From Siphlonurus alternatus (taxonomy: Eukaryota; Arthropoda; Insecta; Ephemeroptera; Siphlonuridae), in the NCBI GenBank assembly GCA_949825025.1, contig OX463780.1:37986979-38050978 (forward strand): 64,000 nucleotides of DNA, read 5' to 3'. A program made the translations under genes and the position numbers. Position 1 is the stretch's first letter; each line of letters starts with the position of its first letter. The notes beneath the pieces are model-generated. The model did not search any database and was not told the origin of the DNA. It was given only the letters and a program-made list of their open reading frames with translations. This document shows positions 36,418-45,830 of this stretch, in pieces.

Positions 36418-36940
36418 AAGAACGAAAAATAAAAGAACGAAAACAATTTATATGAAAAGCATTACACCGAAAACAAAAAGGACGAAAGTAATTTAACACG
36501 AAAACATTTTAAACGAAAGTATAATTAACCGAAATGGAAAATGTGCGAATGCATTTATAACGAAACTTAAAAAGCACGAAAGCATTTACAGCGAAAACAT
36601 TTTAGCCGAATTCAATAATTACGAAAACCATTTGGCCGATAGTTATTTGAACGAATTGAAAAACAACGAAAGTAAATTAGAACGAAAACATTTAAAACGA
36701 AATAAAAAAATCACGAAAACAATTTGACCGAAAGTTATTTGAACGAAAATATTTAACACGAATCAAAAAATAACGAAAACAATTTGCCCGAAAGTTATTT
36801 GAACGAAAACATTTAAGACGATTAAAAAAATAACGAAAACAATTTTACCGAAAGTTATTTGAACGAAAACATTTAAAACGAATGAAAAAATCACGAATAA
36901 AATTTGAATGAACGCTATTTGACCGAAATAAAAAACACCG
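36418..36940 (+). repeat. Foldback arm 2: tandem CGAA repeats
   Basis: Begins after GACTCTACGTC-like sequence with AAAGAACGAAAA and carries CGAA motifs every 14-16 bp. It pairs with the complementary block at 38925-39420; for example ATGGAAAATGTGCGAATGCA here and TGCATTCGCACATTTTCCAT there. Confidence 0.85.
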
Positions 36941-36944
36941 ACGA

Positions 36945-37114
36945 AGAAAAATATTAATAAAAATTTATGACAATAATTAAAGAAAAAAAAATTGTAAATA
37001 AAATGAATGCAATATATAAAGAAGTATATAATTATACAGACTGAGCCAGAAATGGTGTTCCGAACCCATGCTAAAATTTGGGCAGGTTAACTTTGAGCTA
37101 GAAATTTGAAATTT

Positions 37115-37177
<63 letters not shown>

Positions 37178-37985
37178 GTAAAGCCAAGGGTACTACATTC
37201 TTTTGACATGTATTGTGTTAAACGTATTTTAAAATTAATATTTCCTACCGTTTTAGGGGTGGATTCACGATTTGCATTTCTTCCTTATGGGATTTCCATG
37301 TTAAATTAAGTTGATAGAAAAATTTTAGCCGATTTGCACCAAAATTAGTTTTTAAGGTTTTCAGAGTACGCTGTATTTAATGGTGTTTCACCCCTAAAAA
37401 ATAAATCGTTAACTTGCTCCGATTCAGAAAATTCAAAGGTCGTTTCTGCCATGCGGTAAAAAAATAAGCTCGTTTCAGTCAACGATTATATACAGTGTAC
37501 TATATACAGTATATAATTCTTGCGTTTCAGTGGTACAATCAAAATTATGATAGCATCATTTTTTCACGTAGTAAGGGTCATTATCTCATTAGGGGTTGTT
37601 TTCACCACTTTTCAACGTGCTCAGAAAACTTTAAAAACTAAATTTGGTGCAAATCGGCTAAAAATTTTCTAATCAACTTAATTTAACATGGAAATCCCAA
37701 AAGGATGAAATGCAAATCGTGAATGCACCCCTAAAACGGTAGGAAATATTAATCTTATTTTTTTTTAACACATGTCAAAAGAACTTAGAACCCTTGGCTT
37801 TACGTACGTATCCCAAATTTCGAATTTCTAACTCAAATTAAGTTAACCTGCCCAAATTTTAGCATGGTTTCGGAACATCATTTCTGGCTCAGTCTGTATT
37901 GTTCTTTATTGCATTCATTTCAATTTACAATTTTTTTTTTTTTTTTTAATAATATTGGTATAATTTTTATTAATATTTTTCTTCG
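36945..37985. repeat. Large palindrome, copy 2, with (TA)n expansion
   Basis: Same structure and termini as 35208-36114 (CAGACTGAGCCAGAAATGG and its complement). The left arm carries a 58-bp (TA)n tract at 37119-37176 where copy 1 has only a few TA units. Confidence 0.9.
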
Positions 37986-38612
37986 TCGGTGTTTTTTATT
38001 TCCGTCAAATAGAGTTCGTTCAAATTGTATTCGTGATTTTTCCATTCGTTTTAAATGTTTTCGTTCAAATAACTTTCGGTCAAATTGTTTTCGTTATTTT
38101 TTTATTCGTCTTAAATGTTTTCGTTCAAATAACTTTTCAGTCAAATTGTTTTCGTGATTTTTTTATTCGTCTTAAATGTTTTCGTTCAAATAATTTTCGG
38201 TCAAATTGTTTTCGTTACTTTTTTTATTCATCTTAAATGTTTTCGTTAAATTCAAATAACTTTTCAGTCAAATTGTTTTCGAAGTGTTTGTATTCGTCTT
38301 AAATGTTTTCGTTCAAATAACTTTCGGTCAAATTGTTTTAGTGATTTTTGAATCACTAAATCGTTAAAATTAAAATAATTTCGTTCTAATTTACATTCGT
38401 CCTTTTTTATTTCGGTCAAATTACTTTTGTACAAATTGTTTTCGTGATTTTTGTGCTCGTTATTATTTTGTTTCGTACACGTGTTAATTTAATTTCGTGG
38501 TAAATGATTTCGTTTATATTTGTTTTCGATATAATTGTTTTCGGAATAAAGTCATTCGTTGCAAATGCTTTCGTGATTTTTGTTTTCGTGGTTATGACGT
38601 GATACCCAAATC
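37985..38612 (-). repeat. Foldback arm 1, complementary block
   Basis: Tandem TTCG repeats (TTAAATGTTTTCGTTCAAAT and similar) forming the reverse complement of 34345-35207, without the TTAA MITE that interrupts that arm. Confidence 0.85.
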
Positions 38613-38698
38613 TTATAACACGATCGAGGCACATTTTTTAAATTTATTTGCCATTTGTCGTTTAAGATTGCAAGAAACAAAGTGTATTATAAAAACCA

Positions 38699-38915
38699 AG
38701 GATCGGATGCGGATGCAGATGCAAGATGCACACGGATGCGCAAAAATCCATGGGCTTGCATCCGCATCCGTGCATCCCAGATGCACGGGAAAAAATTAAT
38801 GCATCTGGAAAATAAATTTGCATCCGGATGCGCATCCCAGATGCATGAAAAATAAATTTGCTTTCGGATGCGCATCCATGGATGCACGAAAAATTAATTT
38901 GCATCCGGTCCCTGA
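38699..38915. repeat. GGATGC-rich element, copy 2
   Basis: Same orientation and core as 36115-36340. The left end begins at AGGATCGGATG (first bases of the CAGGGA terminus lost) and the right end is intact (GCATCCGGTCCCTG). Fewer internal repeat units than copy 1. Confidence 0.7.
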
Positions 38916-38924
38916 ATTATTTTT

Positions 38925-39420
38925 CTTCGTCGGTGTTTTTTATTTCGGTCAAATAGCGTTCGTTCAAATTGTATTCGTGATTTTTCCATTCGTTTTAAAT
39001 GTTTTCGTTCATATAACTTTCGGTCAAAATGTTTTCATTCAAATAACTTTCGGCCAAATTGTTTTCGTGATTTTTTTTATTTCGTTTTAAATGTTTTCGT
39101 TCTAAATTACTTTCGTTGTTTTTTATTTCAATTCGTTAAAATAACTATATCGGCCTAATGATTTTCGTGATTATATTGAATTATTATTTATTTATTTATT
39201 TATTGAATTATTTATTGAATTCGGCTAAAATATTTTCGATGATGTAAATTAATGCTTTCGTGCTTTTTAAGTTTCGTTATAAATGCATTCGCACATTTTC
39301 CATTTCGGTTAATAAATATATTTTCGTATAAAATGTTTTCGTGTTAAATTACTTTTGTCCTTTTTGTTTTCGGTGTAATGCCTTTCGTATAAATTGTTTT
39401 CGTTCTTTTGACGTATAGAC
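38925..39420 (-). repeat. Foldback arm 2, complementary block
   Basis: Tandem TTCG repeats, the reverse complement of 36418-36940, ending at TTCGTTCTTTTGACGTA next to the outer terminal sequence. Confidence 0.85.
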
Positions 39421-39963
39421 TCAGAAAATCAAATATGTTTTGTAAAATATTTAAACTTTTCCCACCAATTTTAAACAGTGACGTCACACGGCTGGGCTGG
39501 AAGCAGCCTTGCGTCTCTCCGCTCTCTCCGCGCGCCAACTGATGACTTTTGAAACTTCGGGAAACTTCGGATTTTCGCTTCACCGGTGGGAGCCGAATTA
39601 TGGACCAAAGCACAACCGGTTCTCACCGGTTTGCCGATATACGGATCGCACCCACTAGTGTATCCTATGCATAAACGTCAACTGTACGTGTCTGCATGAT
39701 GGACTCACAATCAGATGGACTGTGATGACTGTGATACTGCTGCATGCAATCATGCAATGTGTATACAAAAAAGACCCTTAGAGACCTAGCTCCGGGTCTC
39801 GCTGATGTGTATATAATTTATACAAAGAGTAGAGAAACTTTGTAATTTATAGCTGCGGTCTGCTCTTCAAAAGTTTTAAAATATTCGCGCAGATATCAAA
39901 GAGCTTCTATCTAAAAGATGAAATAATACACATCTAGCTAAGGCGTGTAAAACTTCCTTGGTA

Positions 39964-39988
39964 TCAGTCCATCTGCTCAGCTGCCAAC
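39964..39988 (+). promoter_or_regulatory. Possible SRP14 initiator and short 5' UTR
   Basis: ATCAGTCC fits the arthropod TCAGT initiator, 25 bases before the SRP14 ATG. No TATA box is evident. Start-site placement is inference. Confidence 0.3.
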
Positions 39989-40012
39989 ATGGTGTTGCTA
40001 GAAAATGATGTG
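39989..40012 (+). CDS. SRP14 exon 1
   Basis: Eight codons from ATG (MVLLENDV); donor GTG/GTAAGT. Confidence 0.93.
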
Positions 40013-42725
40013 GTAAGTTTTCTACTTTATTTTAATGTTGTCCGGAATTTATAGCCGTAACTTATTAATATCAAGTCCGTTTGGTGAGCTCTTCTATTTC
40101 CAAATCAAGCTTTGTTTAGCTGTAACAGTTGTCCTAAAAGGTTTTAAGTTTCGAGGTTTGCAGCATGTCGAACATGATGTGGATGACCATGAAAAAATAT
40201 CCTGTCAATTTTATTATTATTTAAGATAGACTTACACTTAAATTATGCAGCCTTGCAGTGACGTATAATTTTGCAGTGCATATGCATACTGTATCATACA
40301 CAAAAGCTACTGTATCTTTGTTTGGGATATAATTATGTGAATGACAGACGGCTATATATTATCATATGCATACGGTATATTATGCTGATATATGCATATC
40401 ATGTCTTCATGTCTACCGATATGCTGTGTATCATATCCATATATGAGACAAGGATAAAACATTAAACAATTTTAAGGCCTTTTGTGTGTGAGACCTGTTC
40501 TTAGCTAGCTTGGTCACTGTGCTCTAGCCTCGTAATATCTTTGTTTGCAGTTCTTGACGGAGCTGACACGAATGTTCCAAAGAGCCAGAACGAAAGGTTC
40601 TGTCCTGATGACCATGAAACGATGTAAGCAATTATCTTTTTAGTACTGCTGCTGTTAGCCATTAAGGTCCTTTCACATAGTCTGATTTTGTTGCAACGTG
40701 TTGCGGAAATACCGCAATCTTGCTTTCACATGCATACTGTCGTTCGTCTGTATGTAACTGTTGCCTTGAAAAATCATGTGAATGTCGCAGAAAAATCAGA
40801 ATGATTTTGATTTTTCTGCGGAGCTCTGCAACACGCGCCACAAAACGTGTTGAGGTTTATCATCATCATTTAACATTTATTGTGGCGTGGTTTTGCAAAA
40901 AAAATGGACCAAGTGAAAAGTGAAAAAACCTTTTTAGGTGATTCCAAGTATACCGTATGACTGCAAGTTTTGACCATAATAAAATACTGTAATACAACAT
41001 GAATTATGCAATATCAATTTAATTTGTTTTTTATTAACAGTTATGGGTTTTTTAGCTCTGAAAGCACAACACAAAAGCGTAGTGTCTAGAACAAAGTAAT
41101 CTGTGCTCATTAAGGAACTTTCACATTTTCGAAAATTGCTACGGAAACATGCCGCAACACGGCGTATAGCAAATGTTGTTGATTACGCCGTAGAGATCGC
41201 AATCTGCTGCTACGGCGTTCTACGGCACGCCTTAGCAAAAGCAAGATGAGTTTAATTTTGCTACGGCATTCACATGATTTTCTGCCGCAGCTGCCGCAGA
41301 CGATCGAAAATATGTGAAAGGCTTACAGCATTGCTACGGAACTCCGTAGCGATTTTTGAATATGTGAAAGCACCTTTATAGGTATATGTAGCTAGTCTTC
41401 TTTTCTGATTTTGTCCAAGCCTTGTTCTATTATATTTATGAGAAAATTGGTGCATTATATAACAACATTTATAAATTATTTAGTCATGCAAAACTTAAAA
41501 CAACAAAGTAAAAAAATATAGTCTATATTGTATATTTTTTAATGAAATTAACATGCAGTACACTACATTATATTATAATACAGTATATGATTGTAATTGT
41601 AGGCTGGCTTATGCAACAGTGGTTACTTGTGGAAAATTCCTGAGTACAGTACTGCTAAGTTTTTAAAGTAGTACTGCTAGCATAGTCAAGCCAACTGGAT
41701 TTTGAAATATAATTGCTTTTCTTGCTATTAGCTAGATAAATAATACAAATATAAATCTTACTTGGAATGGACTGTAACACTTTGTGAATTGTTGTAGACG
41801 ACGGTCGAACCAAGCCTGAGCCACGCGAAGGTCGAGAACCCCTGCCCGAACCCTCGGAGTACATGTGCCTTGTGCGAGCAGCTTTAAGGAACAAGAAGAT
41901 CACCACTGTGGTGAGTACTGAGCACCATTTAGACATAGGGACTTATTTAGGCTTTATAACGAGCTTGAAAAGATATTTTTAAACAGTTACTAAAAGTTAG
42001 TAAAATAATAATAAAATAGCAATATTCCAATAATAGAATTTCTGAAGGAGTGATAGTATTTAGCAAAAAATGTGTAAATTCATGTACAGTACACCTCAGA
42101 ACAACTTAATTGAATTCATCTGTCATTAAGGTAGAGATAACGCCGAACAGCTGTTCGACGTTGTCTCCTTTGATTAACATGTAAACCTTAGCAAATTCAC
42201 AAAAAGTCTGAAAGTTTTTTGAGAGGCAGATACAGTATTAGTGCCTAAAAGCCATAGAAAAAATTTCAAAACAATTTAACGAGCCGATTTTTTTTTTTTT
42301 AATTTTCAGCATAGGGCTTTCCCATGGAGAGACAAACTAAAAACTTAATTAAAAAAAATCGGTTCGTTAAATTGTTTTGAAACTTTTTTTGTGGCTTTTA
42401 GGCACTAATATCTGCCTCTAAAAAAAAAAATCAGAATTTTTGTGAATTTGCTAAAATTTACATGTTAATCAAATGGGAGTACGTCGAACAGCTGTTCGGC
42501 GTTATCACTACCTTAAGTGTTCATATCTTCAAATTGCTCCAATATTTTACTTTTACCTGATGTTTATGTGCAAGTATGGTACAGCAGCTGACTAATACTT
42601 GTCTGCAGGTTCACTCGCGGGAGGTGAACAAGTTCCAGCTGGCATACTGCAACCTGATGCGCGGCAACATGGACGGTCTGAAGAAACTCAAGAAGACCAA
42701 GGCCAAAACCAAGGCTACCCACTGA
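39989..42725 (+). CDS. Signal recognition particle 14-kDa protein
   Basis: SRP14 pairs with SRP9 on the Alu domain of SRP RNA and slows translation elongation when a signal sequence emerges. Four exons join in frame: 39989-40012, 40551-40623, 41798-41910 and 42609-42725, giving 108 aa and a TGA stop. Recognised from MVLLENDV then FLTELTRMFQRARTKGSV, YDGRTKPEP, CLVRAALRNKKITTVV and REVNKFQLAYCNLMRGNMDG, with a Lys/Thr-rich tail. The length fits SRP14 proteins without the Ala-rich tail of primates. All junctions are GT-AG. Introns 2 and 3 hold TIR elements. Confidence 0.96.
40551..40623 (+). CDS. SRP14 exon 2
   Basis: Acceptor TTTGCAG/TT; encodes FLTELTRMFQRARTKGSV and LMTMKR; donor CGAT/GTAAGC (phase 1, splitting the Tyr codon). 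Confidence 0.95.
40661..40937. mobile_element. TIR-like element in SRP14 intron 2 (left copy)
   Basis: Starts TTAAGGTCCTTTCACAT, closely matching the start of the element at 41110 (TTAAGGAACTTTCACAT). The right end (AAAAAACCTTTTTAGG) is a weak match to the complement. Internal motifs include GTTGCAACGTGTTGCGG and its echo GCAACACGCGCCACAA. Degraded copy. Confidence 0.5.
41110..41382. mobile_element. TIR element with repeated TACGG motifs in SRP14 intron 2
   Basis: Left end AACTTTCACATTTTCGAAAA then TTGCTACGG; right end, read as complement, AGGTGCTTTCACATATTC then CGCTACGG. The body is GC-richer with many GCTACGGC/GCCGTAG motifs that can pair with each other. Non-coding. Confidence 0.75.
41798..41910 (+). 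CDS. SRP14 exon 3
   Basis: Acceptor GTTGTAG/AC; encodes DGRTKPEPREGREPLPEP, then EYMCLVRAALRNKKITTV; donor GTG/GTGAGT. Confidence 0.95.
42126..42516. mobile_element. TTAA-flanked MITE, copy 2 (SRP14 intron 3)
   Basis: Near-palindrome of 391 bp. Starts TTAAGGTAGAGATAACGCCG and ends CGGCGTTATCACTACCTTAA, sharing its terminal sequence with 34692-35079. A GAACAGCTGTTC palindrome lies just inside each end. Interior diverged from copy 1. Non-coding. Confidence 0.88.
42609..42725 (+). CDS. SRP14 exon 4
   Basis: Acceptor GTCTGCAG/GT; encodes VHSREVNKFQLAYCNLM, RGNMDGLKK and a basic tail ending KATH; stop TGA 42723-42725. Confidence 0.95.
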   Translation, partial: VHSREVNKFQLAYCNLMRGNMDGLKKLKKTKAKTKATH

Positions 42726-42989
42726 TACCCCCTACCCCCTGCCTCCCCCTGCGTGACTGATGGGCCACAGAATGACCTTCCGATAGCTTAATAACATAAT
42801 TATTGTATTGCATGAGCATTAATTATTTAAATTTTTAAAAGAAAATTGTAACTGTATTATAGCAGTAAAGAAGAGTTACTTATTAAATTATAAATGTTAT
42901 AGCTTTACTCTTTATCTACAGAAAATCAAAAAGTTTAATATCAGCTGGAATTTTTTAATGTTATTGATCTATGCTTGTCACTAACAAAT

Positions 42990-42995
42990 AATAAA
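42990..42995 (+). terminator. Possible SRP14 polyadenylation signal
   Basis: AATAAA 265 bases after the SRP14 stop codon, in AT-rich DNA. Other signals may be used. Confidence 0.35.
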
Positions 42996-42999
42996 TATA

Positions 43000-43776
43000 A
43001 CTGAGAAATGTTTTTTTTCATATTCCCTAATAAGAAAGAAAGTTTTCGATACTGAACCCAAATTTGACGTAGGGGGTGTCGTGTGTATTCCCATTGCTCT
43101 TCCTGAGCTGCCGTGGGACAGTGACGTGAACATTAAGCCTGGTCAAGCATTGTTGCAGCCAGGCTGGCATTGTTGTGCAGCAAGCCTCTCTCACAAGTCA
43201 AGTGAAGCAGCCGACATTGTTTGGCTCACACTTTCCTCACCTTGTTTAAATGGAACAATAATTTTTTTTACAAAATAATTAAGCGGCATAGTTAAGCTTG
43301 TCTATTTGTTGTTGTTATTAAAGTGTATGTGGCGTAAATACCTTATTTTTTAAACTATGAATATGGTTGAAGAAATTATATACCGATATCTAAGGAACTT
43401 TTAACTTTTATTGTTTGACGAATCTGTCTAATTTTTTAACTATTCTGCAAGACACCTGCAGAAACACTGTCTTAACTTATACCATTGCTATTATAACACA
43501 AGAAAATTTACCATATTACACTGAACTAAAATACAATATCTCCTTGGTTTGTCTAGTGTTAAATGTTTGGCTTTTGGTAATATTTTTAATATGTGTTTCT
43601 TTGAAATTAGTCTACAGTTTATTTAAAAAATACTGTATGAACAATGCACTCAGGTGTCTATTTCTGAAAGCTTTCTTATGATTAATTTATTTATGTAGCA
43701 ATTTTTGCATATGATGCTTAAAGGCGCATGACACTTCAACTTGCAAGGTAAATATACAGTAATTATTCTCTTGAGT
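43000..43776. other. Spacer, no gene seen
   Basis: Includes a GC-richer patch at 43070-43250 with repeated AGCCTGG/AAGCATTGTTG motifs and a 65-codon frame without recognisable features. Confidence 0.4.
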
Positions 43777-43974
43777 CTGGTGCTATCAATTATCACCTTG
43801 GCTAATTATTTGCCTCTATTTTCATTGAGATAGATATTGGAATTTGACTCTGTGACATCACAATGTCTTAATCTGGCCATCGGACGTCATTGTGACATAA
43901 AAGAGTCAAATTCCAATCTCTATCTTGATGAAAACGGACAAATAATTAGCCGAGGTGAAAATTGATAGTATCAG
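43777..43974. mobile_element. 198-bp palindromic MITE
   Basis: CTGGTGCTATCAATT ... AATTATTTG ... GAGATAGATATTGGAATTTG pairs with CAAATTCCAATCTCTATC ... CAAATAATT ... AATTGATAGTATCAG. Arms of about 80 bp flank a short GC-richer centre. Non-coding. Confidence 0.85.
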
Positions 43975-45138
43975 GTGATTGTAAAAGAATTCTGTAATTA
44001 CGTATATCTTTATTTTATGTTGAAAGTTTTATGCTTCTTTAAGAGCATAAATGAATGAAGCAAAAAAGTTATGTACTGGTATGGTCTTTTTTTCAGATTT
44101 GTTTAAGATGGGGAAATATTTCTAAAGAATTATTGTTACTTACCATGTGACTTAATAGGTGTCTGTGAACAATGAGTTCATTAGAACTTGTGATGCCAGA
44201 GAAAGTCAATATTTTTTTTTAATAGATTTCTTGAAAAATGGGAACAAAATTGACATAAAAAAAGTTAATGGTTTCTTCATTTATGCAATAAAATGTTTCA
44301 TAATTGTTCATTAGTATTATTTTACAATACAGTACATGTTATAAAAAATAAAAATGCCAACTACAGCTAATACTATACAATGTAAATTGCTGATTTTTTT
44401 AAATTTCTTTAATGCTGTGTCCATGCTATTGATTTTAGTTGCAATTTCATATGATAATAGTCATAATACTGTAAAACTTTTCTTACAATTTCACCTCATG
44501 TCTTATGATTTTTTTTTTTTTTTTTATAATTTTGAAATTCCTGCTACTGATTAATTTTATTTTTTATTTTATTATTATTATTATGCAAACTCTTAAATCA
44601 AAAGCTACATGATTCTTTAGTTCTAGTTTCAGAGCAGTTTATGATAATTAATACATAAATATTCTAATTTTTTTATTAATGCCAATATTTTATGACTGAG
44701 TTGAATGTCATAGTACATGATTATTTGGGAACCTCAGTAATAATATGAATGCCAATCAGCCTTACAAATAGTAGACATAAAAAAATCTTACTCGATCACA
44801 TTTTTTAAGTGTATAATTTTCAAAGTATGCAATTTTCCCTAGCTTTGTATGAGGTGTGTGGATGGTGTGTGAAGTATCTAATTAAGTTATATTTTAAGTT
44901 TTTGTTTTTAAAAAGAAGTAAAAATCTTATCTCCAGTTTCTTTGCATGTTGTATGCTACATTCCTTTGTATGATATAAAATGTAAAAAAAAAATATTTGA
45001 TGAAATAAAATCAATTTTGTCATTTAATGACAGCATTTTATATTTTGTTACTTTTAAGTGACAATCTCACATTATATTTTGTAAGTAGGAACATATTTAA
45101 AATCTAGCACTGTATGGTGCTAATTTTGATTACAATAT
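43975..45138. other. AT-rich spacer, no gene seen
   Basis: Nothing supported; short frames only. Confidence 0.4.
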
Positions 45139-45366
45139 ATATTGCAGAAATGAATAGAGGGTGCAAAGTTATGCACACTGATTTTTTTTCAAATTTTTTA
45201 GAGCCCACGTACAATTTTTTTAAGGAGTGCCGCCTATTGACTTCATGAAAAGGACTATAATTATTTTTTAAAAATAATTCCTGGACTCTAAATAACGTGA
45301 AAAAAATTAGCGAAGCACAACTTTGCACCCTCTATCTATTTCTGCAATAAAAAAATTGAGGTATAG
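45139..45366. mobile_element. Palindromic MITE, diverged short copy
   Basis: Arms TTGCAGAAATGAATAGAGGG and CCCTCTATCTATTTCTGCAA, as in the other copies, with a shortened centre (GCCGCCTATTGACTTCATG) and eroded outer ends. Confidence 0.8.
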
Positions 45367-45621
45367 GTTCTATCCTTTATAAAGCACAAAAAATAAAACT
45401 ACAATTTTTGTCTTAAACTCTGCTCTACTTTATTCATAATATATGTTTACATTGAAATATATTTGAAACGTTCCTTTTAACATGAATTAATGCATCTATA
45501 TTTAATAAAATTTAGACTACTGATTTAAAATTTTATTACCTAATCTAATAATATAAGTAATCGCGGGTATAACTAAAATTTTATACAAGATTTGATGAAC
45601 ATAATTTATAAGATATTAAAA

Positions 45622-45627
45622 TTTATT
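45622..45627 (-). terminator. Polyadenylation signal of the peptide gene
   Basis: AATAAA on the minus strand, 72-77 bases after the stop codon of the minus-strand peptide gene. Confidence 0.55.
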
Positions 45628-45698
45628 TCTGTTGAATTCTTTCATCATTTGGTTGTTACAAAATAGATGCGGGGGAGTTTAGGGTAATATCCAGGGGT

Positions 45699-45830
45699 CT
45701 AGACGGGCTGGTAGTCGAAGTAGATGGGCTGGGCGAAGTATGGACACGTCTCAAGCCACACCCGCCCCATTGAGCCATCTCCCGCGCTCATCATGCACTC
45801 GTTAGCGCACGCCATCAGCACCTTAGGTTG
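45699..45830 (-). CDS. Peptide precursor exon 3
   Basis: Minus-strand acceptor CCGTTTCAG/CA, phase 0. Encodes QPKVLMACANEC, then GRVWLETCPYF and the Tyr/Pro-rich tail; stop TAG at 45701-45699. GC-rich with GC-biased third positions, like the kindlin exons. Confidence 0.8.
   Translation of the reverse strand, partial: QPKVLMACANECMMSAGDGSMGRVWLETCPYFAQPIYFDYQPV

Larger units (their letters stand above)
34150..39658. mobile_element. 5.5-kb nested inverted-repeat structure (Foldback-like)
   Basis: The outer ends are inverted copies: CTAGTGGGTGCGATCCGTAT followed by ATCGG and ACCGGTGA motifs at 34150 onward, and their complement ending ACGGATCGCACCCACTAG at 39658. Within them are long arms of short tandem CGAA-containing repeats in one orientation (34345-35207 and 36418-36940) and in the complement (37985-38612 and 38925-39420), two large palindromes, two copies of a GGATGC-rich element, and a TTAA-flanked MITE. 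No transposase or other protein is visible. Long inverted arms built of short tandem repeats are the defining trait of Foldback elements in Drosophila. The assignment is structural, and multiple overlapping insertions are likely. Confidence 0.8.

Noticed and set aside
37864..38236. Frames rich in FRSN repeats around 38 kb and the related frame at 34325-34603
   Set aside because: Translations of the tandem CGAA/TTCG arms of the foldback structure; no signal, domain or start context.
33960..39700. Possible CRISPR-like array in the CGAA repeats
   Set aside because: Units are short, degenerate, without unique spacers, and lie in inverted arms of a eukaryotic repeat.
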